From DATGHS01 sp035307785 (GTDB taxonomy: Bacteria; Planctomycetota; Planctomycetia; Gemmatales; Gemmataceae): 32,694 bases of DNA. The notes under the pieces were generated by a model, which ran no database searches, was not told the origin of the DNA, and was given only the letters and a program-made list of their open reading frames with translations. Position 1 is the stretch's first letter; the number at the start of each line of letters is the position of its first letter. Location: NCBI GenBank assembly GCA_035307785.1, contig DATGHS010000426.1:1-32694 (forward strand), read 5' to 3'. The position numbers and the translations under genes were made by a program. Positions 1 through 7,407 of the stretch are shown in pieces.

Positions 1-232
1 GGGTCTGCCCCGAGATGTGGCTGCCGGTCTGGCCGCCCAGACGGTGCTCGGCAGCGCCCGCATGGTGCTGGAGACGGGCCTGCATCCGGCCGCGCTCAAA
101 GACATGGTCGCCAGCCCTGGCGGCACGACGATCGCCGGGCTGCACGCCCTCGAGCGCGCCGGCCTTCGGGCCGCACTCATGGATGCCGTGGAAGCCGCGA
201 CCAAGCGCGCGACCGAGCTGGGGAAGGGATAA
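1..232 (+). CDS. proC: pyrroline-5-carboxylate reductase, C-terminal part (5' end outside window)
   Basis: The reading frame is open from base 2 and ends with TAA at 230-232. The roughly 76 visible residues are the C-terminal dimerisation domain of ProC: a run starting GLPRDVAAGLAAQTVLG, then KDMVASPGGTTIAGLHALE and a final AVEAATKRATELG, all typical of the family. ProC reduces 1-pyrroline-5-carboxylate to proline with NAD(P)H in the cytosol, the last step of proline synthesis. The N-terminal Rossmann fold lies upstream of the window and cannot be checked. The gene is followed by a palindromic repeat and then guaA. The pathways are unrelated, so co-transcription with guaA is possible but not shown. 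Confidence 0.93.
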   Translation, partial: GLPRDVAAGLAAQTVLGSARMVLETGLHPAALKDMVASPGGTTIAGLHALERAGLRAALMDAVEAATKRATELGKG

Positions 233-238
233 CTTAAT

Positions 239-310
239 TCACCGCGAAGGCGCAAAGCGCGCAAAGACAGACAAGAGCTATTTTTTGTGTTCTTCGTGTC
301 TTTGCGGTGA
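239..310. repeat. imperfect palindromic repeat, GC-rich family B (copy 1)
   Basis: Left arm 239-257 (TCACCGCGAAGGCGCAAAG) pairs imperfectly with right arm 292-310; about 15 of 19 positions match, with a T-rich spacer between. The left arm shares 17 of 19 bases with the left arm of the element at 29914-29973, so the two are copies of one family. It fills the proC-guaA gap and ends 18 bases before the guaA start, so it could fold in the guaA leader or act as a weak terminator. No function can be read from sequence alone. Confidence 0.75.
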
Positions 311-328
311 GCATTGCTGAGCAGAACT

Positions 329-1870
329 ATGGCCCATGAACTCGTTCTGATCTTCGACTTCGGCTCGCAGTTTACGCAGCTGATCGCGCGGCGGGTACGG
401 GAGTTGAATGTCTTTTGCCAGATTGTCCGGCATGATTTGCCATTAGCACGAGTTCGCGAACTCAAACCGCAAGGCATGATTTTTTCAGGCGGGCCGAACA
501 GCGTCTATGAGCCGAATGCCCTCCGCTGCGATCCCGGCCTGCTCGATCTTGGTATTCCCGTGCTGGGCATTTGTTATGGCCAGCATCTCGCATGTCAGAT
601 GCTCGGCGGTGAAGTGAAGCACTCGTCGAAGCGGGAATATGGGCATGCGATCCTGCATATCCACGAGTCGGTGGGGCTGTTCCAGGGCGTCTCGCCCGAA
701 ACCCGCGTGTGGATGAGCCATGGCGATCAGGTGGCGGCCACGGGTGGCGATTTCGTGTGCCTGGCCTCGACGGAAACCTGTCCGGTCGCCGCCGTGCGCC
801 ATTTAAGCCGGCCGGTCTTTGGCATTCAATTTCATCCCGAAGTCAGTCACACGGCCGAAGGCAGCAAGATTCTGCGGAGTTTTCTCTACGACATTTGCGG
901 CTGCCACGGCGACTGGCAAATGCAAGCCTTTCTCGAAACGACGGTGCACGACTTGCGTCAGCGTGTCGGCAAAAAACGCGTGATCTGCGGCCTCTCGGGA
1001 GGTGTCGATTCATCGGTCACGGCGGCCTTGTTGCGCAAAGCCATCGGCACGCAAGTCGCGTGCATTTTCGTGAATAACGGCTTGCTGCGGCACAAGGAAT
1101 TCGAGACGGTGCAGCGCACGTTTCAGGATGCCTTTGGCGTGGAATTGCACGCGGTGGATGCTTCCGAGCGCTTTCTTTCCGCGCTGGCCGGTATCAACGA
1201 TCCCCAGGAAAAGCGCCGCCTGATCGGCCACGTTTTCATCGATGTCTTTCGCGATGAAGCAAAGAAGATCGAGCATGCAGCTTTTCTTGCCCAGGGCACG
1301 CTCTATCCGGACGTGATCGAAAGCGGCGGTGCGGTGGATGGGCCGGCCGCGACCATCAAAATGCATCACAACGTCGGCGGACTGCCCAAAGAACTTGGCT
1401 TCGAGCTGATCGAGCCGTTGCGCGATCTGTTCAAAGATGAAGTGCGCCGCCTGGGGCTGGAACTGGGATTGCCGGAAGCGCTGGTCTGGCGGCATCCGTT
1501 CCCGGGACCCGGTCTGGCGGTGCGCTGTCTGGGGCCGGTGTCGTCGGACCGGCTGAAGATCTTGCGCGAGGCCGACGCCATTTTACTCGAAGAGCTGAAG
1601 CGCACTGGTTGGTATCGCAAGACGGCTCAGGCATTCGCCGTTTTGTTGCCGGTGCAGACCGTCGGGGTCATGGGCGACTTCCGGACTTACGACAATGTCA
1701 TTGCCTTGCGGGCCGTGCAAACCGACGATTTCATGACGGCCGATTGGTCGCGGCTGCCGCACGACCTGCTGGCTCATATTTCGACGAGAATTATCAATGA
1801 AGTATCCGGGGTCAATCGCGTGGTTTATGACATCAGTAGCAAGCCCCCCGCCACCATTGAGTGGGAATAA
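329..1870 (+). CDS. guaA: GMP synthase (glutamine-hydrolysing)
   Basis: GuaA converts XMP to GMP using ATP and ammonia released from glutamine; it is cytosolic and belongs to purine synthesis. The 513-residue product has the normal two-part length. The N-terminal class I glutamine amidotransferase has the nucleophile Cys82 in GICYGQH and the His169/Glu171 pair in FGIQFHPEV. The ATP-pyrophosphatase domain carries the P-loop SGGVDSS near residues 223-229. The C-terminal dimerisation domain contains HPFPGPGLAVRCLG and ends in KPPATIEWE, as in known GuaA. An in-frame TTG lies 15 bases upstream, but the ATG at 329 gives the expected N-terminus just before the amidotransferase domain. No clear Shine-Dalgarno is seen. 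All key residues are present. Confidence 0.97.
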   Translation: MAHELVLIFDFGSQFTQLIARRVRELNVFCQIVRHDLPLARVRELKPQGMIFSGGPNSVYEPNALRCDPGLLDLGIPVLGICYGQHLACQMLGGEVKHSSKREYGHAILHIHESVGLFQGVSPETRVWMSHGDQVAATGGDFVCLASTETCPVAAVRHLSRPVFGIQFHPEVSHTAEGSKILRSFLYDICGCHGDWQMQAFLETTVHDLRQRVGKKRVICGLSGGVDSSVTAALLRKAIGTQVACIFVNNGLLRHKEFETVQRTFQDAFGVELHAVDASERFLSALAGINDPQEKRRLIGHVFIDVFRDEAKKIEHAAFLAQGTLYPDVIESGGAVDGPAATIKMHHNVGGLPKELGFELIEPLRDLFKDEVRRLGLELGLPEALVWRHPFPGPGLAVRCLGPVSSDRLKILREADAILLEELKRTGWYRKTAQAFAVLLPVQTVGVMGDFRTYDNVIALRAVQTDDFMTADWSRLPHDLLAHISTRIINEVSGVNRVVYDISSKPPATIEWE

Positions 1871-1911
1871 CCTCGTTCGCGCACAGAGTTTGAGAATTTT
1901 TCATTTTTCGA

Positions 1912-1940
1912 TTGCATTCATCCCGACCCCAGCTTACTAT
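1912..1940 (+). promoter_or_regulatory. possible sigma70-type promoter upstream of the HEAT-repeat gene
   Basis: TTGCAT (1912-1917) and TACTAT (1935-1940) are separated by 17 bases, 37 bases before the ATG at 1978. The -10 matches consensus at four of six positions, the -35 at three. A short inverted repeat, TCCCGAC (1921-1927) and GTCGGGA (1941-1947), overlaps the spacer and -10 and could be an operator. This is pattern matching only. Confidence 0.35.
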
Positions 1941-1977
1941 GTCGGGAAGCGTTTTCTCTTCACGGGGGAGGATAACG

Positions 1978-2064
1978 ATGCGGTCTTCATTCCGTTTTCT
2001 GCTGCCGTTCGCGGCTGTCGCGTTTTTGGGGTTGAGTCTAACCGCCAAGTCTCGCGCTTATTGA
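1978..2064 (+). pseudogene. signal-peptide segment cut off by an in-frame TGA from the following HEAT-repeat ORF
   Basis: A strong Shine-Dalgarno (GGGGGAGGA, 1964-1972) lies five bases before ATG 1978. The 28 codons encode a clear Sec signal peptide: MRSSFR, then a hydrophobic core LLPFAAVAFLGLSL, then TAKSRAY. TGA at 2062-2064 ends it. The next codon in the same frame is ATG 2065, which opens the HEAT-repeat ORF. The natural reading is one secreted protein split by a nonsense codon, or a base-call error. Termination-reinitiation across the abutting TGA-ATG would give a cytosolic product. Programmed readthrough cannot be excluded from sequence. Confidence 0.6.
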
Positions 2065-2559
2065 ATGAGCTGTCTGTCCCCTGAAGTAAGTTTACTTCAA
2101 GAGCAGCAGCGGCTGATGAACCGGGTTAAGCTGTTGACCCAGTTGCCCGAGGATGAACTTCGGGCGCGGCTGACGGACAAGGATGCCGAAACCCGTTTCG
2201 TTGCCGCCTGGGCCATCTCGGAAAAGAAACTGCCATGGTACAAGGAACTGATCGGCATGCTCACCGACAAGGAATCCGCCGTGCGGATGTCGGCCCGGCG
2301 CAGCCTGATTATTCTGGCATTCGATATCCTCAATCCCGGTTGGGACGAGCAGCAGGCGGCCATTGCCGCTGGCAAAAAGCCGGCCAAGCCGGTGAAGACG
2401 CCGAAGAGTGTGGATTTCGGCCCGTCGCCCGATGTTGGGAAGAGCGGCCAGGTAAGTGCCCAAAAGAAATGGACGCAATGGTTCGAAAAGAACGGCGACA
2501 AAGTGAGCAGCAAATCGGAGTCTGACCCGAAGTCGTCAACTTCTACTAAGAAACCTTGA
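2065..2559 (+). CDS. HEAT-repeat-like protein (main body; probably lost its signal peptide)
   Basis: The product has 164 residues. Residues 25-90 read as two HEAT-like helical pairs (LPEDELRARLTDKDAETRFV, then a WAISEKKLPWYKELIGMLTDKESAVRMSARRSL type pattern). HEAT repeats are protein-protein interaction scaffolds; no catalytic motif is seen. The rest is Pro/Lys-rich and low complexity, ending in a Ser/Lys tail. The ATG has no Shine-Dalgarno of its own and directly follows the stop of an in-frame signal-peptide ORF, so the original gene probably ran 1978-2559. A short palindrome (TGAAGTAA-gt-TTACTTCA, 2082-2099) lies just inside the ORF. A terminator follows at 2577. Partner and function are unknown. 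Confidence 0.65.
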   Translation: MSCLSPEVSLLQEQQRLMNRVKLLTQLPEDELRARLTDKDAETRFVAAWAISEKKLPWYKELIGMLTDKESAVRMSARRSLIILAFDILNPGWDEQQAAIAAGKKPAKPVKTPKSVDFGPSPDVGKSGQVSAQKKWTQWFEKNGDKVSSKSESDPKSSTSTKKP

Positions 2560-2576
2560 ACAAAGTAAAGCGTCTG

Positions 2577-2612
2577 CCACGCCCACCAATCTGGTGGGCG
2601 TTTGTTTTTCTT
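2577..2612 (+). terminator. rho-independent terminator
   Basis: A perfect 9-bp stem, CGCCCACCA (2580-2588) and TGGTGGGCG (2592-2600), with a 3-base loop is followed by the T-rich run TTTGTTTTTCTT. It sits 18 bases after the stop of the HEAT-repeat gene, so it separates that transcript from the next gene. Confidence 0.85.
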
Positions 2613-2694
2613 GCAATGCGAATTGTCCAGAGCGCAAACCACGGACGCGGCTTGCTCGTCGGAATATCATCTCGTTTCAACAGAAGGAGATCTT

Positions 2695-3420
2695 ATGCAA
2701 ACCTCGTGCTTGTTCTTGCTCGCGGCAACGGTAATTAGCCAGCCGAATGCGGTGCCGCCGATGTTCAAGACCTACGCCCCGACAATGACCTATTACTACA
2801 TGTCGCCCGACGCGAAGCTTGGGCCGAAAATGCTGAAGGAATTGCTAAAAGACGAGAACATCGCGCACCCGTTCTTCGAAAAGAATGCCCACGTGCTGAA
2901 CATCGTCGCCGCGCAGCTCGGCGATATCGCTGCCGGCAAGCCGGAGATCGTACGGCAATACGAAAAGGAATTGACCACCGCTCCGGTCGCCGGGCAGAAA
3001 GTGATCATCACCGCGCTCATGACCTGTGGCGACAAAGAAACGATCAAGCGGCTCGACGGCTGGCTGACCGACAAACGCCTAGTCCCCGTCAAGGAAGAAT
3101 TGGAAACCCTGCAAAAGCACCTGGCTGATCCGAAGCGCAAGCACGTCCGCGACCGGGCCGCCAAGACTCCGGACGATCTGGACCTGTTGTGGTCCAACTT
3201 CTTCATCACCGGCGAGTATGCACCGATCGCGCGCATTCTCGACGTGTTCGATCAGCCCGATGCCAAGGAAAACGAAGTCATGAAGCGCGTGGCGAAATGG
3301 TCGCTCGGCTCCAATCTTCAGCAGCATCCAAAGCTCGTGGAGATCGTGGAGGCGCACACCAAGGAACGGCCGGACGGCAGCAAAAAGGTGATCGGCGAAT
3401 TGATTATCAAGGCGCCGTAG
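2695..3420 (+). CDS. secreted hypothetical protein, alpha-helical
   Basis: ATG 2695 is preceded by AAGGAGA at the right distance, which decides this start over an upstream in-frame one at 2602. The 241-residue product begins with a short signal peptide (MQTSCLFLLAATVISQ). A PPMFKTYAP segment and a YYYMSPDAKLGPKMLKELL segment follow. The remainder is helical and HEAT-like, with DKETIKRLDGWLTDKRL and a conserved-looking EYAPIARILDVFDQP motif near residue 180, and ends in KVIGELIIKAP. No catalytic motif is recognised. It lies in its own transcription unit after the terminator at 2577. Function unknown; a helical scaffold in the periplasm is the most that can be inferred. Confidence 0.85.
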   Translation: MQTSCLFLLAATVISQPNAVPPMFKTYAPTMTYYYMSPDAKLGPKMLKELLKDENIAHPFFEKNAHVLNIVAAQLGDIAAGKPEIVRQYEKELTTAPVAGQKVIITALMTCGDKETIKRLDGWLTDKRLVPVKEELETLQKHLADPKRKHVRDRAAKTPDDLDLLWSNFFITGEYAPIARILDVFDQPDAKENEVMKRVAKWSLGSNLQQHPKLVEIVEAHTKERPDGSKKVIGELIIKAP

Positions 3421-3468
3421 TCGAACATGAGGCGAGCCGAGCCGCTACCGCAATGCTCCCTCGTCCCC

Positions 3469-3506
3469 TCACCCCCCGTTCCCTATCCCCAAAGGGGAGG
3501 GGGAGA
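3469..3506. repeat. GC-rich imperfect inverted repeat in intergenic region
   Basis: A C-rich run (TCCCCTCACCCCCC and a second CCCC at 3487-3490) faces a G-rich run (GGGGAGGGGGAG, from 3494) around the centre CCCC-AAA-GGGG. It could fold into a hairpin and act as a terminator for the gene ending at 3420. The rest of the 200-base gap to 3622 shows nothing else. Confidence 0.45.
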
Positions 3507-3621
3507 ATGTTGTCGACCAGCTTATTTCTCAAGTCTCCGCACGCACTTGCCGATAAACCGAAGAGCAGCATTAGCGGAAGGCTCGCGCTTGCAACTTGCT
3601 GTTGTTCCAAAGAGGTGCGGG

Positions 3622-4035
3622 ATGATTCGGCTTCCAATCGCTATCTCGGCGTTATGCGTCCTCGTTTCATTGGCTACTTCTCCGGCAAGCGCTCAAAGCC
3701 CGTGTTGCCCGCCTGATCTCTCCGGCCACTGGCGCGGCAATTGGGAAAGCTGCGTGCGCAGTCATCATGGTCCCTTGTCGGCGCGCTTCGAGAAGATCGA
3801 TGATTGCCATTACCTGGTGCATTTTCATGGGCGGGCGGCGAAGATCATGCCGTTCTACTACACCGTTGCCATGACGGTAACCGGTTGCGACGGCGTCACG
3901 GTTTTCCTCTCTGCTTCGCGCCAGTTGCCCATCTTCGGCACTTTTGAATGTTGCGCTTCGGCCAACGGTTGCCGTTTCGAGGCACGATACAGCGCATCCA
4001 ACGACCAGGGAGTTTTTCGATTGGAACGAAGATAG
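3622..4035 (+). CDS. small secreted cysteine-rich hypothetical protein
   Basis: The product has 137 residues. ATG 3622 is preceded by GAGGTG and opens a typical Sec signal peptide (MIRLPIAISALCVLVSLA, cut near SPASAQ). The mature part has about seven cysteines, including two adjacent pairs (SPCCPPD and ECCASANGC), suggesting disulfides in the cell envelope. The motif LSGHWRGNWESC near residues 33-44 and the beta-rich pattern after it suggest a small beta-barrel or lipocalin-like fold, but this is only a guess. The frame stays open upstream to 3427 without start or coding support. It stands alone between two palindromic elements. Confidence 0.75.
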   Translation: MIRLPIAISALCVLVSLATSPASAQSPCCPPDLSGHWRGNWESCVRSHHGPLSARFEKIDDCHYLVHFHGRAAKIMPFYYTVAMTVTGCDGVTVFLSASRQLPIFGTFECCASANGCRFEARYSASNDQGVFRLERR

Positions 4036-4116
4036 TCAAATACTGCCAAAATGGCAGCAAGCACGTCGCGGCAACGTTGCACGAAACGACTACCCCCCTT
4101 GCAATGATGCCGTTCG

Positions 4117-4142
4117 GTAGAACGGAATGAATTCCGTTCTAC
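4117..4142. repeat. perfect 12-bp palindrome, terminator-like
   Basis: GTAGAACGGAAT (4117-4128) is exactly complementary in reverse to ATTCCGTTCTAC (4131-4142), with a 2-base centre. It lies about 80 bases after the stop at 4035 and about 85 before the TolC-type gene. The bases after it are T/C-rich but not a clean U-run, so it may be a weak terminator or an intergenic repeat. Confidence 0.7.
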
Positions 4143-4227
4143 GTTCTTCCTTCACGTCCTGCCGCCCGAATAGCCGATATATCCCGAAGAGTTTTCGTAT
4201 CTTCACATTCGGCATTCGGGAAACGCC

Positions 4228-5706
4228 ATGTTTCGTGGCGCGGCAACTGTCGCACTTGCGCTAGTAATAACGCTGCCGTTATGCGCGCAGGACACTATAC
4301 CGACGCCGCGCCCGTTGCCATTAGATTCCGCGCCGGCGTTGCCGCCGATCGCTGAAGTCAATCAGAACCAGGCGCGCTTGCCGATCACGCTGCCCACGGC
4401 GCTGCAACTAGCCCAAGCCAATCCGATCGATGTCGCCCTGGCTAGCGTGCGGCTGGATACCGCATTGGCCCAGCAGAGCCGGGCAAGAGCGCAATGGCTG
4501 CCAACCGTGTATGCCGGCGTGGACTACGCGCGGCATGACGGTGTGCTACAAGACGTGTCGGGCAACATCATTTCCACCGACAAGCAATCATTCATGGCGG
4601 GCGCCGGCCCGGGCATGACGCTGGCATTGAGCGAAGCGATTTTTGCTCCCCTGGCCGCGCAGCAAGTGGTTCGCTCGCGCGAAGCCGACCGGCAGGCCAC
4701 TCTGAACGACGTGATGTTTTCCGTGGCCGACGCCTATTTCCGGGTGCAACAAGCGCGAGGCGAAGTGGCCGGCAACGCCGAGGCCCTGGTTCAAACCGAA
4801 GAACTGGTTCGCCGCACCGACGAGCTCGCCAAGGGGATTGTGCCACCATCGGAAGCGAACCGGGCCCGGACCGAATTGGCGCGCCGCAAGCAGGCGCTGG
4901 AAAGCGCGCTGGAGCGCTGGAAAGTTGCCGGGGCCGATCTCACGCGAATCTTGCGGCTTCAGGCAGGTGCGCTGGTCGAGCCGCTGGAACCGCCGCACTT
5001 GCAAATTCAACTGCTCGATTCCAACTGCTCGGTGGATGATCTGATTTCCCAGGCGCTCACGAATCGGCCCGAGCTGGCGTCGCGGCAAGCGCTGGTGCAA
5101 GCGACATTGGAACGGCTGCGGCAAGAGAAACTGCGGCCGCTGATTCCCAGCGTGCTGCTGCACGGCAACGCCACGAACCCCGCGGGCATTATTTCCAGCG
5201 GCGTCTTTGGCGGCAACCTTGGCAACAATCCCGGCGGCTTTGGCGGCCGCAATTCCATTGACTTCCAGTTGTTGTGGGAATTCCAGAACCTGGGCTTCGG
5301 CAATCGGGCCGCGGTCCGCGAACGCCGGGCCGATAATTCCCAGGCCATATTCGAATTCTTCCGCCAACAAGATCAGATCGCCGCCGAGGTGGTGCAGGCA
5401 CTGGCGAATGCACAATCTGCCGACGCGCGTGTGGTGGAAGCCGCCGAAGGTTTGAAGCAGGCAAAGCTAACCTATGACCGGAGCCTGGAAGGGATGAAAA
5501 CAATCAAGAGCGCGGGGGAATTCAAGGTAACCTTCGTTCGGCCATCCGAAGCCATCTCGGCAGCCCAGGGTCTAGCACAGGCCTCCGTTGATTTCTACAC
5601 CGCCGTGGCCGACTACAATCGCGCGCAATTTCGACTCTACCGTGCCATTGGCCAGCCGGCGCAGTACTTGCCAGGCAACGTCAATTCCGAGCCGCATATC
5701 AGGTAG
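4228..5706 (+). CDS. TolC-family outer-membrane efflux protein
   Basis: The product has 492 residues, the usual length for the OEP (TolC) family, which forms a trimeric channel through the outer membrane and periplasm. A signal peptide (MFRGAATVALALVITLPLCAQ) is followed by a proline-rich linker. Two OEP repeats follow, at roughly residues 50-240 and 270-480, made of long Ala/Gln/Glu-rich helices (for example LASVRLDTALAQQSRARAQW and QALTNRPELASRQALVQATL). The Gly/Asn-rich stretch near residues 315-345 fits a beta-hairpin crossing the membrane. The likely partners, an RND pump and adaptor, lie downstream at 8279-12967, separated by the MFS/PadR/hemerythrin genes. The start is ATG 4228; the Shine-Dalgarno is weak. 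It converges with the MFS gene, leaving only 8 bases between stops. Confidence 0.92.
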   Translation: MFRGAATVALALVITLPLCAQDTIPTPRPLPLDSAPALPPIAEVNQNQARLPITLPTALQLAQANPIDVALASVRLDTALAQQSRARAQWLPTVYAGVDYARHDGVLQDVSGNIISTDKQSFMAGAGPGMTLALSEAIFAPLAAQQVVRSREADRQATLNDVMFSVADAYFRVQQARGEVAGNAEALVQTEELVRRTDELAKGIVPPSEANRARTELARRKQALESALERWKVAGADLTRILRLQAGALVEPLEPPHLQIQLLDSNCSVDDLISQALTNRPELASRQALVQATLERLRQEKLRPLIPSVLLHGNATNPAGIISSGVFGGNLGNNPGGFGGRNSIDFQLLWEFQNLGFGNRAAVRERRADNSQAIFEFFRQQDQIAAEVVQALANAQSADARVVEAAEGLKQAKLTYDRSLEGMKTIKSAGEFKVTFVRPSEAISAAQGLAQASVDFYTAVADYNRAQFRLYRAIGQPAQYLPGNVNSEPHIR

Positions 5707-5714
5707 ACCTCCGC

Positions 5715-6938
5715 TTACTGTGCTGCGCTCCGTGGCCGGTTCTGAGAAGCCTCTGAGCGCGCGGCAAGAATAAACAACGGCAGCGATGCCAGCTGGATAG
5801 CAACGGAAAATGCTATTACCAGCGCGATCGATCGATCGTAAAGCAAACCCGTGCTCACGCTGCCGATGAGCCAGCCACAGCCGTAGCCAGTGTAGAAAAG
5901 ACCAAACGCAAGATTGCGTTTCCCTTCGGGCAAATGACCGGCCAGAATCGCTTTCAACAAGGTGTCCTGGGTGGCGTAACCGATGCCCCACAACAGCATG
6001 CCGACGAGTACGACATAAAAGCCACCCAGGAATACCAGTGGCGAAAACAGCGCGGTGAGCACGACCGCAACCAGTACGATCGGCAGACCGACCCGATCGT
6101 ACAAGCGGCCCAGGACGATGTTGGCCACAACACCGAACCCCGTCGAGATGGCCAGGAACAAGGGAATCCAAAACTCCGTTACCGTCCCGGTTTTCGACAT
6201 GTGGTACGATACCAGCTCAAAGCTCATCAAGCCGGCCGCGAAGCAAGCGCCCGCCGCCATGTACAGCCAGTACGAAGGCAGAAACTTGCTTCCGTATGCC
6301 GTGGGCTTACCACCTTCCTCCAATCGGGACGGAACTGGGAAGATGATTCGGGCCACCGCCAGCGAAGCAATCGCAAGCAACGAAGAAATCAGCAATAGCC
6401 CGTAGCCCGTCCGATACGATCCCTTCAAAAACAACACGAGCGCCAATAGCAACGGACCAACGGTGGCGCCGGTTTCATCCATCGCCGAATTGAAGCCGTA
6501 CACCCAGCCGCGGCCAAGCTTACCCGTCGAATACGAGAGCATGGCTTCTACGGTTGGCTTGCGGATGGCCCGGCCCACGCGCTCGGCCAGGACGAAAATA
6601 GCTGCCGCCTGCCAGTGGTGGGTAAGGGCCATCGCGGGAACGGCAAGCAAATTGATGCTGTAACCGATAAACGTGATCGGCCAGTACTTCCCCGTCTTAT
6701 CGGCGATGAAACCAGCAACCGAGCGCAGACTATAGCCGAGGAATTCCCCCAAACCGGCAACAATGCTGATGGCAGCGGCGCCGGCGCCCAGCATCCCCAT
6801 GAAGGGCCCATTGATGCTGGCGCCGCCTTCGTAGGTGACATCCGCAAACAGGTTCACGATGCCGAGCGTGAACACAAACGAAAACGCGCTCGATGCCGCC
6901 AGTCCGCGGGGCTGGCCGCTAGAGGCGGGCTTGTTCAT
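5715..6938 (-). CDS. major facilitator superfamily transporter
   Basis: An inner-membrane transporter of the MFS with about 12 hydrophobic segments over 407 residues. The first starts after MNKPASSGQPRGLAASS; a loop-2/3 motif of MFS type is visible (GYSLRSVAGFIADKTGKYWP) and again in the second half (GRLYDRVGLPIVL). The substrate is unknown. An in-frame ATG at 7013 would add 25 hydrophilic residues and almost reach padR. ATG 6938 is preferred because GAGA precedes it and the added residues look non-coding. A palindrome immediately upstream of 6938 and a divergent padR gene suggest control by PadR. PadR-controlled exporters often move drugs or phenolic compounds. Confidence 0.88.
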   Translation of the reverse strand: MNKPASSGQPRGLAASSAFSFVFTLGIVNLFADVTYEGGASINGPFMGMLGAGAAAISIVAGLGEFLGYSLRSVAGFIADKTGKYWPITFIGYSINLLAVPAMALTHHWQAAAIFVLAERVGRAIRKPTVEAMLSYSTGKLGRGWVYGFNSAMDETGATVGPLLLALVLFLKGSYRTGYGLLLISSLLAIASLAVARIIFPVPSRLEEGGKPTAYGSKFLPSYWLYMAAGACFAAGLMSFELVSYHMSKTGTVTEFWIPLFLAISTGFGVVANIVLGRLYDRVGLPIVLVAVVLTALFSPLVFLGGFYVVLVGMLLWGIGYATQDTLLKAILAGHLPEGKRNLAFGLFYTGYGCGWLIGSVSTGLLYDRSIALVIAFSVAIQLASLPLFILAARSEASQNRPRSAAQ

Positions 6939-6958
6939 TACATTTCTCGAAAAATGTA
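6939..6958. promoter_or_regulatory. candidate PadR operator
   Basis: TACATTT (6939-6945) and AAATGTA (6952-6958) form an inverted repeat around a TCGA centre. The ACAT/ATGT half-sites and roughly 20-bp size fit operators known for PadR-family repressors. The site directly precedes the MFS start at 6938 and lies 70 bases upstream of padR, so binding could block both divergent genes. Confidence 0.5.
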
Positions 6959-7027
6959 GGGAAGCCGCATTGTCACCGGTGTCGTTACGGTTTACGATAT
7001 CGAAATCCGACATCGGAACCAGACATC

Positions 7028-7396
7028 ATGCGCGAAGACCCCGTCACCCGGCATTTCTTCAAAGGATTCATTCGGCTGCATGTGCTTTACCATGCGGCCA
7101 AGGAGCCCATTTACGGCGCCGAGATCGCGGAAGAACTCGTCGCGCACGGTTACCGGATCAGCCACGGCACGCTGTATCCGACCCTGCACCTGCTGGAAGA
7201 CCTTGGCTTTCTGCGCAGCCGGTCCGAAGTCATTCGGGGAAAAATGCGGCGCTATTACCTGGCCACCCGTGCCGGGAAAAAGGTTCTCGATGACGCGCGG
7301 CAAAAATTGCAAGAGCTGGTGGCAGAGGTGATCGAGGATCAGGATCACTCGTTTCAGAAAATTCGCCAGAAGCGGCGTGTTCACAAACCTTCTTGA
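7028..7396 (+). CDS. PadR-family transcriptional regulator
   Basis: The 122-residue product matches the small PadR class: an N-terminal winged helix (residues 10-85) followed by a short helix for dimerisation. Family hallmarks seen are IYGAEIAEEL, SHGTLYPTLHLLEDLGFL (recognition helix) and the wing GKMRRYYLATRAGKKVL. PadR proteins are usually repressors released by a small molecule. It lies divergently from an MFS transporter with a palindrome between them and is followed after only 11 bases by the hemerythrin gene, so it probably controls one or both neighbours and itself. The C-terminal tail is Lys/Arg-rich. Confidence 0.93.
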   Translation: MREDPVTRHFFKGFIRLHVLYHAAKEPIYGAEIAEELVAHGYRISHGTLYPTLHLLEDLGFLRSRSEVIRGKMRRYYLATRAGKKVLDDARQKLQELVAEVIEDQDHSFQKIRQKRRVHKPS

Positions 7397-7407
7397 GGAG
7401 CCTTACC

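Noticed and set aside
1797..2084. Open frame overlapping the guaA end
   Set aside because: It overlaps the GuaA C-terminus in another frame and then runs through the promoter and signal-peptide region; no coding features.
2062..2099. Selenocysteine insertion at the TGA of the HEAT-repeat gene, with the nearby palindrome as SECIS
   Set aside because: The palindrome is short and lacks the bulge and loop of a bacterial SECIS, the position falls between a signal peptide and a scaffold domain with no redox motif, and no sel genes are in the window.
4588..5415. Long open frame on the - strand
   Set aside because: Antisense to the TolC-family gene; no ribosome site and no domain features.
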